DNA of 64,000 bases from Sorghum bicolor (GCF_000003195.3 NC_012871.2:56721802-56785801); one strand, 5' to 3'; positions 20,532-32,330 are shown, counted from the stretch's first letter. Numbers and translations are program-made. Notes: generated by a model not told the origin, from the letters alone.

Positions 20532-23067
20532 TTACTGCATGTATGGATGCACCTCATCAAGATTGGTCAACACATATAGCATTATAGTGTGCCACTCTTG
20601 ACTCGTTAACCTCTTGGGGGTGCCTTCACTTAGACTTCCGAGTTGACCTCGGAACAAGCTAAGGTTGCATTCATTTTCGTTGGCATTGTAATGAGGGAGT
20701 GGATTATGCATGCTAGGAAGGTTATCATTATAGTATGATGTTGTGAAGTTCGACGCCTCCTCAGTGATGTAAGCCTCTGACATCGAAGCCTCAATCTTGG
20801 CTTTATTCCTGCATTTTCTCCGAAGGAACTTGAAGCATCTCTCGATTGGGTAGCACCAACGGCCTTGGACAAGGCCCCCCATCCTTGCCTCATACGGGAG
20901 ATGCATAATCAAATGCTGCATTGGAAGGAAGAAGCCAGGTGGAAAGATCTTCTCCAACTTACATACCAACACAGGTGCCGCTGCTTCTAAGGCTAGCAAC
21001 ACGGACCGAGATACCTCCTTGGCACAAAGCTGGCGGAAGAAGTAGCTTGACTCTGCCAGCACGACCCAAATGTGGTCAGGGACATAGCCTCGAACCATCA
21101 CCGGAAGAAGCCGCTCAATCCATATGTGGTAGTCATGACTCTTCATCCCTAAGACTCGTAGAGTATTTAAGTTCACTCCCCTCCTCAGATTCGCTGCATA
21201 TCCATCAGGGAACATTAATGTCTTTATCCATTCAAGTACTTCCCTCCTATGCTTCCTAGCCAAGACAAAATCGGCCTTAGGCCTACTCCAATTCTTGCGG
21301 CCAGCAGGAGGCCGCATCTCCTGACTTGGCCTATCACACAACATTGCTAGATCCACTCTAGCCTTAACATTGTCCTTTGACTTATCAGAAATGTCCATCA
21401 TTGTTGCCCAAAGTGCCTCGACGACATTCTTTTCAGTGTGCATTGCATCAATGTGATGTGGCACAAGGTCATCATAATACGGGAACCTCGTCAAACCCGA
21501 CCTATGAGTCCACATATGTTGCTCACCATATCCCTCGAATTTGCCATCCTTTTTATTGAAAACAAGAGCATCTATCTGAGCATGAACCTCGGCGCAAGTT
21601 GACATGCGCGGTGGAGGGTCTGTGACTTCGACACCTTTCGTAAAGTTCTTGGTGTCTTTTCTGAACGAATGCTCAAGAGGGAGGAATTGACGATGTTTGT
21701 CGAACGATGAAAACTTGCCACCATTCTTCAACCAGAAGAACCTCACATGGTCCTTGCATATTGGACATCCCAACTTCTCATGAACACACCAACCACAGAA
21801 TATCCCATATGCTAGGAAGTCATGCATGGAGTACTGGTACCAAACATGCATTGTGAAGTTTGTCTTCGTAGCTCGGTCGTACGTCAGTACCCCTTCATCC
21901 CAAGCTTTGATCAAATCATCAATCAACGGCTCCATCCACACACCCATACGTTTCCTCGGGTGTTCAGGAATTACCAACGACAAGAAGATCATGCGTCGTT
22001 GCAAGATGACGCCGGGGGGGAGATTGAGTGGGACAACAAACACGGGCCAACAAGTGTACGGGGCAGCCAATAGTCTGTAGGGATTGAAGCCAAGTTGCAA
22101 GCGCAACACGTATATTACGAGCCTCTGCAGCTTTCTCCCGATGAATACCATCGAAATGGGTCCATGCTTCACCATCGGATGGATGTACCATCTTGTCAGG
22201 ATTATATCGACGGCCATTTTTGTGCCACGTCATCTGCTTTGCGGTCTCCTCGGTCATGTATAGCCGTTGAAGCCTCGGTCAGAAGGGAAGGTACCGTAGG
22301 ATCTTAGCGGGGATGTCCAGCTGCCGAGTGCTACCATCACCGGACTCTACCTCCAGGAACCTAGAGGAGCCACACTCTGGACAATACTTTGCATTCTCAT
22401 ATTGTTTCCTGAATAGGATGCAGCCTTTCGGACAAGCATGTATCTTCTCATATGGCATCTTTAGTGCACGAAGAAGTTTCTGTGAGTCGTACATGCTCTT
22501 CGGCAGAACGTGACCCACCGGAAGCAATGTGCCAATAATTGTCAGCAAGTCGTCGAAGTGTTGTCGACTCATGCTACACCTGGACTTGAAGTCCATCACA
22601 CGACCAATGGCATCGAGCTGTGAGACTGATGTACGGCCGTGGAGGGGTTTCTGAGCCGAGTCCAGCATGTCATAATATGCCTTGGCGGTAGGCTCGGGAT
22701 CCTCCTCCGTAACTCCTCCAACAAAGTTTCCGTGACTAACGTCATCTAACATGTCTGCTACCCCACCATCATCATCAAAACCATCGACACGTGGTCTCAC
22801 AACCTCCTCCCTCGTGCGATCACCTTCACCGTGGTAGGTCCATCGGGTATAGCCCTGCATAAACCCAAACTTGCAAAGATGCTGCCCCATGACCTCCTTC
22901 GTACGCTTCCGCGTGTTTGCACACTTCACGCATGGACACCAGGTCATACAGGCGCCTTTAGCCCTGGCGAATGCTTGCTCTAAGAAAGCCTCGGTCTTCT
23001 CAATCCATTCCAAGGAGATGTCTCTCTGACTTGGGCGGCCGGTGTACATCCACTGACGGTCATCCAT
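20532..23067 (-). pseudogene. CACTA 1 TNP2 transposase (stop codon and frameshift)
   Basis: It starts at ATG 23,067 with the transposase-associated domain (WMYTGRPS, then CPCVKCAN and the FMQGYTRWTYHGE segment). It continues through the zinc-ribbon-like HACPKGCILFRKQYENAKYCPECG. An in-frame TGA at 22,279-22,281 interrupts ...LRYLPF/PRLQRLYM. A loss of two bases near 22,105 (within ALAT/GFNPY) shifts the frame. The rest (20,532 to about 22,100) is open for over 500 codons. It carries the Transposase_21 core (APYTCWPVFVVPLNLPPG, YDRATKTNF, HVWYQYSMHD, IDAMHTEKNV) and a DUF4218 region (FLPMQHLIMHLPYEA, GRWCYPIERC). The usual C-terminal DUF4216 is absent. Few lesions mean recent death. Confidence 0.9.
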
Positions 23068-23155
23068 CCTCTAACATATCATGCAGTAATGTAAGACCAG
23101 AATGCATCTACACGATAGCCCTATTAACTAATAGGTGAGGATAGGTCCTAATCCC

Positions 23156-23355
23156 ACCCGAGGATGCGTAGATGGGCTTAGTTTCCATGTCAACTCCGAT
23201 CTGAGACAAAATTTCGGCAGCACCTCCCCGCTGTTCTCCAAATACACGTCCCGACGGGGAGGTTGTGTACCCGGAGAACAACAGGGAGGTGATGCTGAAA
23301 CTCTATCTCAGATCGGAGTGGACCTGGAAACTAACCCCATCTACGCATCCTCGGG
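23156..23355. repeat. Near-palindrome (200 bp) upstream of the TNP2 start
   Basis: The left arm starts CCGAGGATGCGTAGATGGG. The right arm is its inverted copy and ends CCCATCTACGCATCCTCGG. The arms are about 90 bp each, and the inner part carries GGCAGCACCTCCCC against its inverted copy GGGGAGG...GATGCTG. The transcript could form a long hairpin in the leader or intron of the transposase mRNA. Confidence 0.8.
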
Positions 23356-23389
23356 CTGTCCAAATAACGTGGACAATTTGAAATAGATA

Positions 23390-24290
23390 CGGTCGTTTCC
23401 AACCGTATCTCTTTCGAACGGGAGACGCCTAACTCGGTTACGCAAACTATGACACAAATAGAATGTGCGGTTATACCTTGGGTGGCGGTAAAGTCAGGCT
23501 AGCGATGCAAGCAGACCCACGGCTTCGAGGAACGCCTGTGCTCCCACGACCTAACGTCCTCCTGCAAAAATAATAGTGTCAAATGAAAGCAACATGATTA
23601 CAATAAAAACGAGCACACTCATTCACGAGAAAATAAAAACAGCCAGTGGAACTGGAACTGAAACTGCACAGAAACTGCAGTCTCACATGTTCACATGCAT
23701 TCAGGTAGTGGAACTGAAACTGAACATTACAAAAATTTGAACTGAAATAGCACTGACCTAGTGCTTCAGTTCACATTCACATGTATTCAGTTCACATTCA
23801 CACACACTAGCAAGTGCTGCAGTTCACACTCACTAATGTTGATGCAGAAGGGGAGACATGTAGTTTTCATAATACAAAAATGGCATGACTAGTATTCAGA
23901 TAACTCTCACAAGCATTTAGGTAACTAGTAGCATAAGTAACTAAGAAAAAAAAATCCTGAACAGCATCCTGAGAAAAAATTCACAAGAAAGCTATTATTC
24001 AGTTAGAGCTATTATTCAGTTAGATATTGTTCAGCCAGAGCAAATTCATGCTATTTTCAGAACAGAATGAAATTTTCAGAACTGAAAGTAATTGATAGCA
24101 TGCAATTTTCAGAAAGGCAGATATGCATACAGGTACTATCTCTAATGTAGGAATCCTTAGTTACCTCCTTCAAGAACTATTCTTGTGAACAATATCTCAC
24201 TGTCACTTTTCTGAGTAGATAGCAAGTAAAAAGCTACAGGATATTCCCATCCACCGAGCACCTTATCTGTGAACAGGCATATTTGATTCG
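23390..24290. other. CACTA 1 leader region, no gene seen
   Basis: AT-rich, with multiple CAGTTCACATTCACATG / GAACTGAAACTG phrases (23,650-23,840). The block at 23,405-23,440 (CTTTCGAACGGGAGACGCCTAA) also occurs in CACTA 2 at 56,798-56,821, showing common ancestry. Confidence 0.5.
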
Positions 24291-24344
24291 GCATCACCTT
24301 GGGTTGCAGTCTGTTGGAGACGAATGGATCAGCAAGCACAGGGA

Positions 24345-24535
24345 CGACCCTCCAACGACTCCGGCAGTCGCGGCTCCGGCGAGCGCGGCTCCGGCGAGCG
24401 TGGCTCCGGCGAGCGCGGCTCCAGCGGTCGCGGCTCCGGCGAGCGCGGCTCTGGCGGTAGCGGATCCGCGAGCGTGGCTCCGGCGGTCGGGGGTGGGCGC
24501 AGCTCCGGCAGTCCGATGCGGGCGCGGCTCTAGAG
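24345..24535. repeat. GC-rich 15-18 bp minisatellite
   Basis: About ten tandem units of GGCTCCGGCGAGCGC or variants such as GGCTCCAGCGGTCGC. Open frames on both strands here are repeat artefacts. Position suggests the 5' promoter/leader end of CACTA 1 transcripts on the minus strand. Confidence 0.75.
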
Positions 24536-25009
24536 ATCCGAGGCGAGCGCGGCTCCAGCAGGGGCGGGTGCGGGCGCGCGGCTTCAGCAGGAGAGGGTGA
24601 CGCGGCGTTGCGAGTAGGGCAGGGGCGAGCGCGGCTTCGGCAGCGGCGAGGCGGCGTTGCGAGCATGCGGCCAAGGCATGGCCTTGCGAGCAGGGAGCCT
24701 TGCGTGAGCGGTGGGGAATGGCCTAATCTGTTACCTATTTTTGAGAGGAGAGGGGCGCATGGCCCTATCTGTTTCCTTCTTTTTTTTTTGGAGAATGACA
24801 TCTTTACCTTGTGCCATGATCTAGCTCACGGCAAACATTTTTTAGTTACTTTTTTCATTTACTTTTTTTTTAAAAATTGGCTCACGACAAACATTTTTTA
24901 CTTATTTTTTTCATTTACTTTTTTTTTTATTCTTTGCCGTGTGTCCCACATTTGCACACGGCAAACCATGTGTTTGCCATGTGCTGCTGCAAGTGGCACA
25001 CGGCAAACA

Positions 25010-25780
25010 GTTAACAATATTTTATGTATCAATCTTATACTTTTTTCTATACAAGTATACTTACTTAATAAATCAATTTTTTTGTAATTTCTTTGTCAAA
25101 TGAACTTCATAATGTATATTCCATGTTTATAAACATATTACACTATTATTTCATGTGTTTATTTCTTTAATTCGAATTTTCTCATTTCAAAATCAATAAA
25201 TGCTGAAAATAATTAAGAAATAGTAAACGATTCCGAAAAATTCCCAAATTTGGATACGACACAACCTATGTGTTGTAGTGCTTATAGAAAAAGTTTCGAA
25301 ATCAAACTCAAATATGAAAGTCGAATCTACTCCAACTCATACTCCTTCACTTATAACTCTACGAAACTTCTTCAAAGATTATTTGGTTTCTACACATCAT
25401 ATAAGACAACTTATTCGAAATCTTTCCAAACTTTTTTTACGACGTCTATGTATGATAACATGACATATGTACAAGTTTCAGGATTTACGCAATAAAATAG
25501 CATTTATTAGAATTTTTAAAAAGCACCAACGCATGTTCTCAGACAGGGTTAGGTAACATGAATATCATTTTTCTGATATTTTTTTCAACAATTTTACTGA
25601 GTCGTAGTTCAAATTTGACCGCATCTAGAAAAATGAAATTGAATGCTGTTAATTGCAAAAATATAGCAAATATGTTTCAAATTTTATGAAATTTGAGTAT
25701 GAAGTTACAAATGGTGAGTGTGTAGACAAGAAAAAATTTGGAGGGCAAAATCTGAAAAAAAAAAAAAGACAAACTGTTCG
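25010..25780. other. AT-rich subterminal spacer of CACTA 1, no gene seen
   Basis: It lies between two TTTGCCGTGTGC arrays and has no coding signal. Confidence 0.5.
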
Positions 25781-26152
25781 CCGTGTGCTGCACACTTGGC
25801 ACACGGCAAAGTTTGTGTTTGCTGTGTGCCAGCCACAAGCACACGGTAAACACAAACTTTGTCGTGTGCCTAACGGCCGCACACGGCAAACGTTGACGGC
25901 AGGGTGTGGACGTTTGTATGGAGTTAGTTTTTGCCGTGTGTCTTATTTTTATCGTGGATTGCTCACGTTAAAGTTTTAAGTTTGCCGTGTGCCTAGTGTT
26001 TGCCACAACACACGGCAAAGGCTAGGTATACCGTGTGCCTAGCGTTTGCCGTGTACTTGGACAGGGCACACGGCAAATCCGACCTTTGCCGTGTGTTGTT
26101 CACGGCAAACTTTCGGGCACACGTCAAAGGCCGGCTCTCCGGTAGTGAACGG

Positions 26153-26164
26153 CTATATATATAC
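26153..26164 (+). promoter_or_regulatory. TATA box of J-domain gene 1
   Basis: CTATATATATAC lies 66 bp upstream of the ATG, at the same place as the TATA of gene 2 (35,088-35,096). The end of CACTA 1 (26,147) is only six bases upstream. Confidence 0.8.
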
Positions 26165-26229
26165 GCGCCCGGCTTGCTTATTTGTTCGGTCAGCGAGCTG
26201 CCTAGCTACCAAACCTGCCGGCCTACGGC

Positions 26230-26739
26230 ATGGCCACCAGCACCAGAGCCATCCCGATGCCGACGAGGAGCTCAGGCAGGATGACCAAAGCTGCCGTGTT
26301 TTGCCGGAGGACCAGTCGCTGCACGGTGAAGGCCGTGGCTACGTCGTCGTCGCCAAGGGCTCATAGTTTCTGCTCGGAGGGAAGCATGACAGACTACTAC
26401 AAGGTGCTGTCGCTGGAGCACTCGGCGGCCGTGGGCGCGGAGGAGATCAAGCGCGCGTACCGGCGGCTGGCGCTCCGGTACCACCCCGACGTGTGCCCGC
26501 CGTCGCGTCGCGGCGAGTCCACGGAGCTCTTCCTCGAGCTGCGGCGCGCCTACGAGACGCTCTCCGACCCGGCGCAGAGGCTCCGGTACGACGCCGAGCT
26601 GAGAGCGGGCGGCGAGGACCCGGCCGCCGGTGTTGCGTTCGCGAGGGACGTGTGGGAGGCGCAGCTGTGTGCGCTGCGCGCGCGCTCCGAGCAGCGGCAG
26701 AGCGCGAGGAGCGGTGGCGTCCGGCGACAGCCATTCTGA
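26230..26739 (+). CDS. Chloroplast-type small J-domain protein (DnaJ11-like), gene J1
   Basis: 169 aa, single exon. The first 50 residues are rich in Ser/Thr/Arg with few acidic residues, fitting a plastid transit peptide. The J domain spans about residues 53-122: DYYKVLSLEH (helix I), EEIKRAYRRLALRYHPDVCP with the essential HPD loop, and FLELRRAYETLSDPAQRLRYD (helices III-IV). J proteins of this class stimulate Hsp70 ATPase; the family resembles chloroplast DNAJ11. ATG 26,230 is chosen because it aligns with J2 and follows a TATA box at a normal distance. The distal promoter is separated from the gene by the 8.2-kb CACTA 1, so expression may be altered. The coding frame is intact. Confidence 0.92.
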   Translation: MATSTRAIPMPTRSSGRMTKAAVFCRRTSRCTVKAVATSSSPRAHSFCSEGSMTDYYKVLSLEHSAAVGAEEIKRAYRRLALRYHPDVCPPSRRGESTELFLELRRAYETLSDPAQRLRYDAELRAGGEDPAAGVAFARDVWEAQLCALRARSEQRQSARSGGVRRQPF

Positions 26740-27120
26740 CTATATATGCGCTCGCAGCGGCGAGCGCATGAAGCACAGGGTTGTTCTCTGGTTATTCATT
26801 CTTTCAGCAGGACTCCAGAAAGCCGACTGATGACAATTGGTTTTATTACGTTTGAGAAGTGTAAAGTGATAGGTTAGCAATTCATTTCTTTGTTGGGAAG
26901 TTTGTCTTGTTTAATGTAATAAAAGGCAGTGTGTACAAATTTTGTATCAAATCAAACAATGTAAACACCCATGACCCATGTACAAACTGCCGATTTAATT
27001 TATCAAAATGAGGTGGTGATGATTAGCTTGTTACTTTTGCTAACCGTAGCACTAAAATCTGTTTGTCAAAATATTTACGACCGGATAAGGTCCAAATACT
27101 CCATGCAGTGGCCGATGCTC
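26740..27120 (+). repeat. 3' flank of J1, duplicated downstream of J2
   Basis: Phrases such as CTGGTTATTCATTCTTTC, GTTTAATGT...AAAGGCAGTGTGTACAA and GGTGGTGAT...TTAG...TTGTTACTT are shared with 35,690-35,960. This shows the duplication covered promoter, gene and 3' flank. Confidence 0.8.
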
Positions 27121-27342
27121 TCAGATAACCCCTACAACTAACAACTTGTTGATTATTTACTATCCTCAACTATTTTTAGTTGGTCCAATTTATCTTTTAC
27201 TAAAGATTCATCTTTTTGTTTCTCTACATATAAATTGTGTTTTAATTTCAAATTATGTTAGATGATGGGGAACACCATATTTTGTGTTAGAAAAACATTC
27301 TATGAACTTTTCATTATATGTTTTGTACAATTTTGTATCTAT

Positions 27343-27585
27343 GGTCTTGTTTAGTTTCCAAAAAATTTTGCAAAATTTTTCAGATTCCCCGTCACATCGA
27401 ATCTTTAAACGTATGCATGGAGTATTAAATATAGACGAAAATAAAAACTAATTGCATAGTTTGATCGGAATTGATGGGACGGATCTTTTGAGCCTAGTTA
27501 ATCCATGATTGGACAATATTTTTCACAAACAAACGAAAATGCTACAGTACCTGTTTTGCAAAATATTTTGGAACTAAACAAGGCC
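27343..27585. mobile_element. Tourist-like MITE family copy 2, TSD TAT
   Basis: It runs from GGTCTTGTTTAGTTTCC to its inverted end GGAACTAAACAAGGCC, with the triplet TAT on both sides. The internal TAATCCATGATTGGACAATAT is shared with the other copies. Confidence 0.85.
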
Positions 27586-27904
27586 TATATATAATGTTAA
27601 TCTGGAAATGAAGGAAGCAGCAAGGAAGGACGAGAAGAAGGTGAAGATGATGCTACCTGATCTATCAATATTAGGATAAAAGTCTTTTGCTAGATTAGGA
27701 TACTAAGTGTCCTAAGGGACATTGGTTGCCTTTTGTTAGCTTTGAGCAATTGTACAGCAATGTCTGTTTTAATTGTGTCAGTAGAGGAGAACAATTATGC
27801 TTTTTTTTAGTTTGTGCTATCCATCTCAATTTCCAAGCACCAGATAACTAGTGGCCAGTTCTACTAGTTTTATTTTTTTCTGCAATGAATGGAAATCATC
27901 ATTG

Positions 27905-28640
27905 GAAATGAAATTTCATGAGTTGGAATGTGAGGGGAGTTAATGCTAGAGGTTAATGGAGTGTGCCATCAAAGATAAAGAGACTGAGGCCTCATATTAT
28001 TTTATTTGCTTTCAAGAAACAAAAAAGCAGCTTGACTTACAATTCATCAGAAATGTTTGCCCCCTTCTTTTGACAACTTTGAATTCTTTCCTTCTATAGG
28101 TGCCTTTGGAGGACTCTTAACTGCATGGAAGAGTTCACTGTTCAAAGGAGAATTCATTTTAGCAATGAGCTCACCATCTTAGTCGAAGTACATTCTTTGC
28201 GCAACAATAATAGTTGAGTTTTAAAAAATATTTACGCCATGAGTCACCAAGAAGGGAAAAGGAACTTTATTACTTGGCTAAAGCAAATCCAAATGCTTGA
28301 AGAAATAGGCGATATCATCTTCTGGACTTCAATATACTTAGATGGTAGGAAGAAACAAAGCAATAGAGGATCTAATGGAGCTATTTCTTTTTAATGAAGC
28401 CATTAGTCTTTTGGGCTTGAATGAAGTTACCCTACAAGGCAGAATGTTTACCTGAGCTAATATGCATCCTCACCAATTCTTGAAAAATTGGATTGGGTTT
28501 TTAGTTACTTGCAACTCTTGGGCCCCATACCCAGATACCACATTGAAGGCCCTAGAGATGACTCCTTACCACTATCCTCATGTGATCAACATTTTTACTT
28601 GTATCCCTAACACAGGTGAATATGTAATGATGGAGGAGCT
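27905..28640 (+). pseudogene. L1-type LINE endonuclease fragment
   Basis: In broken frames it shows the APE-endonuclease start MSWNVRGVNARG. Further pieces are a KRLRPHII-like segment and FQETK-like remnants, QLDLQFIRNVCPF, GAFGGLLTAWKSSLF, FLFNEAISLLGLNEVTLQGRMFT, and PDTTLKALEMTPYHYPHVIN. The last two are characteristic of the end of the endonuclease domain in grass L1 LINEs. At least four stops or frameshifts are present. RT is absent downstream. Confidence 0.75.
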
Positions 28641-28659
28641 CATTGCATATATATGAGAC

Positions 28660-30955
28660 ATGACATTGATTCAGGTGACCAAGGTGGAGAAGATCAAGTT
28701 GATGCTTGGCTCAACAGACCGGTTGCAAGTGTGAATGGCAAGTTGGAGGCTTTGAAGTGAGGGACCGCATGTGATAGTGAAGCTTGAGCAAGACTTGTCA
28801 CCGATGGACTGACGCAACAGTGACAAGCAAGTGAGGTCAAGATCGATGAACCAATACGGTCATATGATGATATGAAGTGGATCATATCATTTGTAATTGG
28901 TTGGTGCATGTGTTGCATCAACATCGTAGGAGTTGGAATGGAATGCGCAAGGCAAAGGTATAACTTAGGGCATTTCTATTTCACTAGTCATAGGTGCGTA
29001 GAGAAGTTAATGACCTGGTTTAGGATAGATGGCCGTACTATCAAGAGGGGCAAACTTGTTTACATAACGTTCATCTAGTACCACTTGAGCGATCTAACTT
29101 TGCATACGTGTTAGGATCTAGTGGCATGGCAAGTTGAGAGGCTAACTCCTTTGGGAAAATATTTGTGAAAATGCCAGAACACATGCACATGGTGGTGTAC
29201 ACTTGTTTGTGTTGGCATATTTGCAAAGGAGATAGAGTTTGAGGAGTAGAGAGTGGTTTAGGATCCTCTCTCTCGTCGAGCTTGCGGGGTGAGATTCAAT
29301 GTTTTTGTAGAAATGAAATATCTTTTTCCCACTGCGCTAGAGACGGTTGAAGAGGAGGTGAAGTTGTGAGAGAAACACACATCAGACGCTAAGGTCGCCA
29401 GTGTTGACACTGGACCTACGTCTGACACAGTGTTGGTAGAACTACACGCGTCCCGTGGGTCGTCAGTGCGTCCGACGCGCGTGGCATTTCTCAGGCTTTC
29501 ACAAAGTGTACGCATCGAACATAGAGGCACGTCCAATGGTATACCCTAGGACACATCCGGTGCGTCTCCGAGCGGTTTGTGAGCTCTCTGGACTGTCTAG
29601 TGAGAGGTGGGCGCGTCCGGTGTGTGGTACCTGGCGCGTCCGACACCTTCTGACCAAGTACTTTAACATTTAAGTGACCGCTGGAGATCAATGGCTCATG
29701 TTTAACTAAGGACACATGGCAGCAATCGAGAGTTGCTGGTAGAGCAGTGTCAAACACTGAGGCGTGTCTGATGCCTTGGTGTCAGCGCGTCTGACGCCCT
29801 TGTTTTTCTATGCAATGAGGGCTCCAATGGCTCTATTTGGCTTGGGGGCTATAAATAGAGGTGGAGCTCGGGCTTGGCTGAGTGAGAGCACCTTGGGCAT
29901 GTGTTGTCCTTGTGTGTGCTTGGTTTAAGAAGCCTCTAACTCACTTGTGCTTGCTAGATTGTGAATCAATAGCGAGTGAGTGTTCTAGTGCGATTGCATT
30001 GAGAGGTTGCATCGAGTGGCATTGTTCGTGTTGCAAGCTGGTGGTGCTTGTTACTTTTGGAGGTTGCCACCTCCTAGACGGTTTGGTGGCTTGTGACTCC
30101 GTCGAAGCACGTGAGAAGATTGTGCGGTGCTCCAGAGGAGGATTTGTGAGGGAGATTATGCTCACCCCACGGGGATCGCAAAGAGTAACTCTAGTAAAGT
30201 GAGACACGAAGACCAACAAATTGGTCCAACTGGATCAAGTGCTAGAGCTTGTGGTAAGCACTTCACGTGGGAGAGTGTGACTTATGGGTCACCACTAGCA
30301 AGAGGACTGACGACAAACTTAGAGCTTGTCTTAATAGAGACTAGCTTGGTGGCAACCAAGTGAACCTCGGGAGAAAAATCATTATATCAACATTGTTCTT
30401 CCTGTTGGTTTGCAAATCCCCAACACAAGCTTGTATTTACATTTGTATACTTGTGCTTGTGTGGTTGCTCTTATAATTAGTTAGCTTGTGTAGTTTGATA
30501 GTTACCTTCTTACTTATGTAGCTAGAAGTAGCTCCCTTGCATGGCTAATTTTGTTTTAGTAACCTCGTTAGTCACATTACTTAGTTTGTCTAATTAAGTA
30601 ATTTATACTCTCTAATTTAGCATTAGTTGCCTTGTTTTTGAGCATTGCAAGTGAGCTTAGGATTTATGCGCTTTGCATCACTAGGGGTTGTGTAGGTGCT
30701 CCTCAGTTTGCTTATAATACTAGTTGCATAGGTTTGTGTGACCTTGCAAGCTAGAATTAGTTAGGTGAGCACTAGCTAGCCCGACACCTTTATTACTTGT
30801 TTAGGATCTTTTTAAGGTGCTTGAAATTTAGACAAAGGGGTGAAGTCTTGGCTAGACCGATAGTTTTAATTCTACATAAGTTTTGGTTAGCCGGTGCGAT
30901 AAGTTTTTAGAAAGGACTATTTACCCCCTCTAGTCTACCATCTCGACCCTTCACC
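28660..30955 (+). mobile_element. Degenerate long LTR (probable solo LTR or LTR-end fragment)
   Basis: No protein domain. It contains a TATA motif in GGGGGCTATAAATAGAGG (29,847-29,864) and a middle part repeating GCGTCCGAC/GCGTCTGAC phrases. It ends with GAAAGGACTATTTACCCCCT...CATCTCGACCCTTCA, which I recall as the end of a common grass retrotransposon LTR. No primer site follows and no TSD was found, so the start and status are inference. Confidence 0.4.
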
Positions 30956-30958
30956 ACC

Positions 30959-31380
30959 ATGCCTTCCGTGGGTGTGCCTTCTCGTTGCTTCCTCCTCTGC
31001 ATGGAGGGAAACCATCATGCGAGCCTAGAGTCCTCCACTATACAAACATGTGGGGATCCTTGTCACAACGTGACATGCCCTGGACATGACCCTATTTTGG
31101 TATTGGCCGACATTGCCTCATTGAGGTGGAGAGAATGGCGTCTAGCAAGGCCTAGCATTTGCTTCCCTGCGCACTTGTCATGCTCTGAGCACCTATCAGC
31201 TGAGGTATATTCTTGGTGTTGCCTGGAGTGGGAGCTAGGCCTGAGCCAAGTCCAGGATGATTGTAGGGATGCTTGCTCGAACGAGTCTCTCCTAGGTTTG
31301 GAACTTCCTATGCCTTCATCGAGCCCTTGATGGCATGGGCACCGCTATGGCCTCGATGTTGTTCACTTCCTGCTCGGTGA
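30959..31380. other. Region between LTR relic and gag relic, no supported gene
   Basis: A 123-codon plus-strand frame (30,959-31,330) is open, but it lies where the antisense continuation of the Gypsy relic would be and has no known domain. Confidence 0.3.
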
Positions 31381-32330
31381 TCCGGTACTGTCACCATGGA
31401 TCATAGGCATGGAGCCCACTAAAGATCATTAGGCACTCTTCAACGTCTGGGAACATGGTGTCATCATTCTTCTTATCGCTGGCTCCCCACACACCTTGTG
31501 TGGTGGAATTTGGGCCTTGCTCTTGTAGAGATTGAGGGTGCCCTTGATGTAGCTCTGCATAATGTCGTAGCCCTTGAGGAGGTGTTTGGTCTGGCCTTCA
31601 TGGAATAGGAACATCTCCTCGAGAGCCTTCTCGAAGTGCTCAGGGCACTGGTCCTTCCTCTTCACTTGGGGTTGTGTGGCTCGTTTGGCCATTGCTACCA
31701 TCTCCTCTCTGTGGCGCTTCTTATCGCTCTTCTTCTCGTTCTTTTCATTGCGCCGGCTTGTCATGTTGGTTTCATCGTTGTCGTCCTCCCTATTCTGTGG
31801 AGCAGCAACGTTTGCCTTTGTCGTCAAAGTTGGCTAGGACAACTTCCTCCCCCATAGAATACTTGATGTCGATGTCCAGCAGCTCCCGCGTCATTTGCGG
31901 GGACTCATGTTCGAGCGTGTGGACAAGCGCCTTGCATGTGGTGCCGTAGGTGAGGGCGTTGATGATGTCGTGTCAGCGACGTTAGGCAGTTCGTTGGGCT
32001 TCCAAAAGAAGCACTAGACATACACCTAGAGGGTCTTGTTTGGCTTCTGCCTGCAGTTGCAAAGATCCCATGAGTTTTCGGGATGAGTTTACATGCCTTG
32101 GAAATGCTCCACGAAAGTTGAGCGGAGGCTGGCCCAATCGTGGATGCAGTCGCCGTCTAGCTGAGCCATGCCTTTACTGAGCTTGACAGGAGCTGTGCGG
32201 ATTTGAAGCACCATAAGTGTTAAAAGAAAGACACATCGATGTGGAACTGTCAACCAATTTGCTTTGGATCGTATCTTGTATTTTGTCTTATAGGACTCAT
32301 TTTGGTCGAAGAATTCAGATATTGACGAGC
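31380..32330 (-). pseudogene. Ty3/Gypsy gag relic
   Basis: The minus strand shows, in broken frames: DWASLRSTFVEHFQG and NSWDLCNCRQK (the typical Gypsy gag W-x2-L...F-x3-F-x-G...L-x2-CRQ pattern), an ELPNVAD segment, an RELLDI-x-YSMGEE stretch, and FEKALEEMFLFHEGQTKHLLK (a zinc-finger-like remnant). It ends in FPDVEECLMIFSGL and EQEVNNIEA, as precedes the protease. Multiple stops are present. No LTR was identified for it. Confidence 0.65.

Larger units (their letters stand above)
17981..26147. mobile_element. CACTA element 1 (8.17 kb), TSD AAC
   Basis: It begins CACTACCGGATTG and ends with the inverted copy ...CTCTCCGGTAGTG. The 3-bp duplication AAC lies at 17,978-17,980 and 26,148-26,150. 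Subterminal arrays of TTTGCCGTGTGC / GCACACGGCAAA fill 17,995-18,160, 18,780-19,165, 24,940-25,010 and 25,780-26,125. It carries a minus-strand TNP2 transposase pseudogene and a Transposase_24-type exon set. The site is directly upstream of the TATA box of J-domain gene 1; J-domain gene 2 has the uninterrupted sequence there. Confidence 0.95.

Noticed and set aside
24157..24801. 214-codon minus-strand ORF rich in Arg/Ser/Ala
   Set aside because: Produced by the GGCTCCGGCGAGCGC minisatellite; no domain.
17995..26125. CRISPR-like regularly spaced repeats
   Set aside because: The TTTGCCGTGTGC motifs occur in both orientations with variable spacing, as in CACTA subterminal arrays, and the genome is a plant's.
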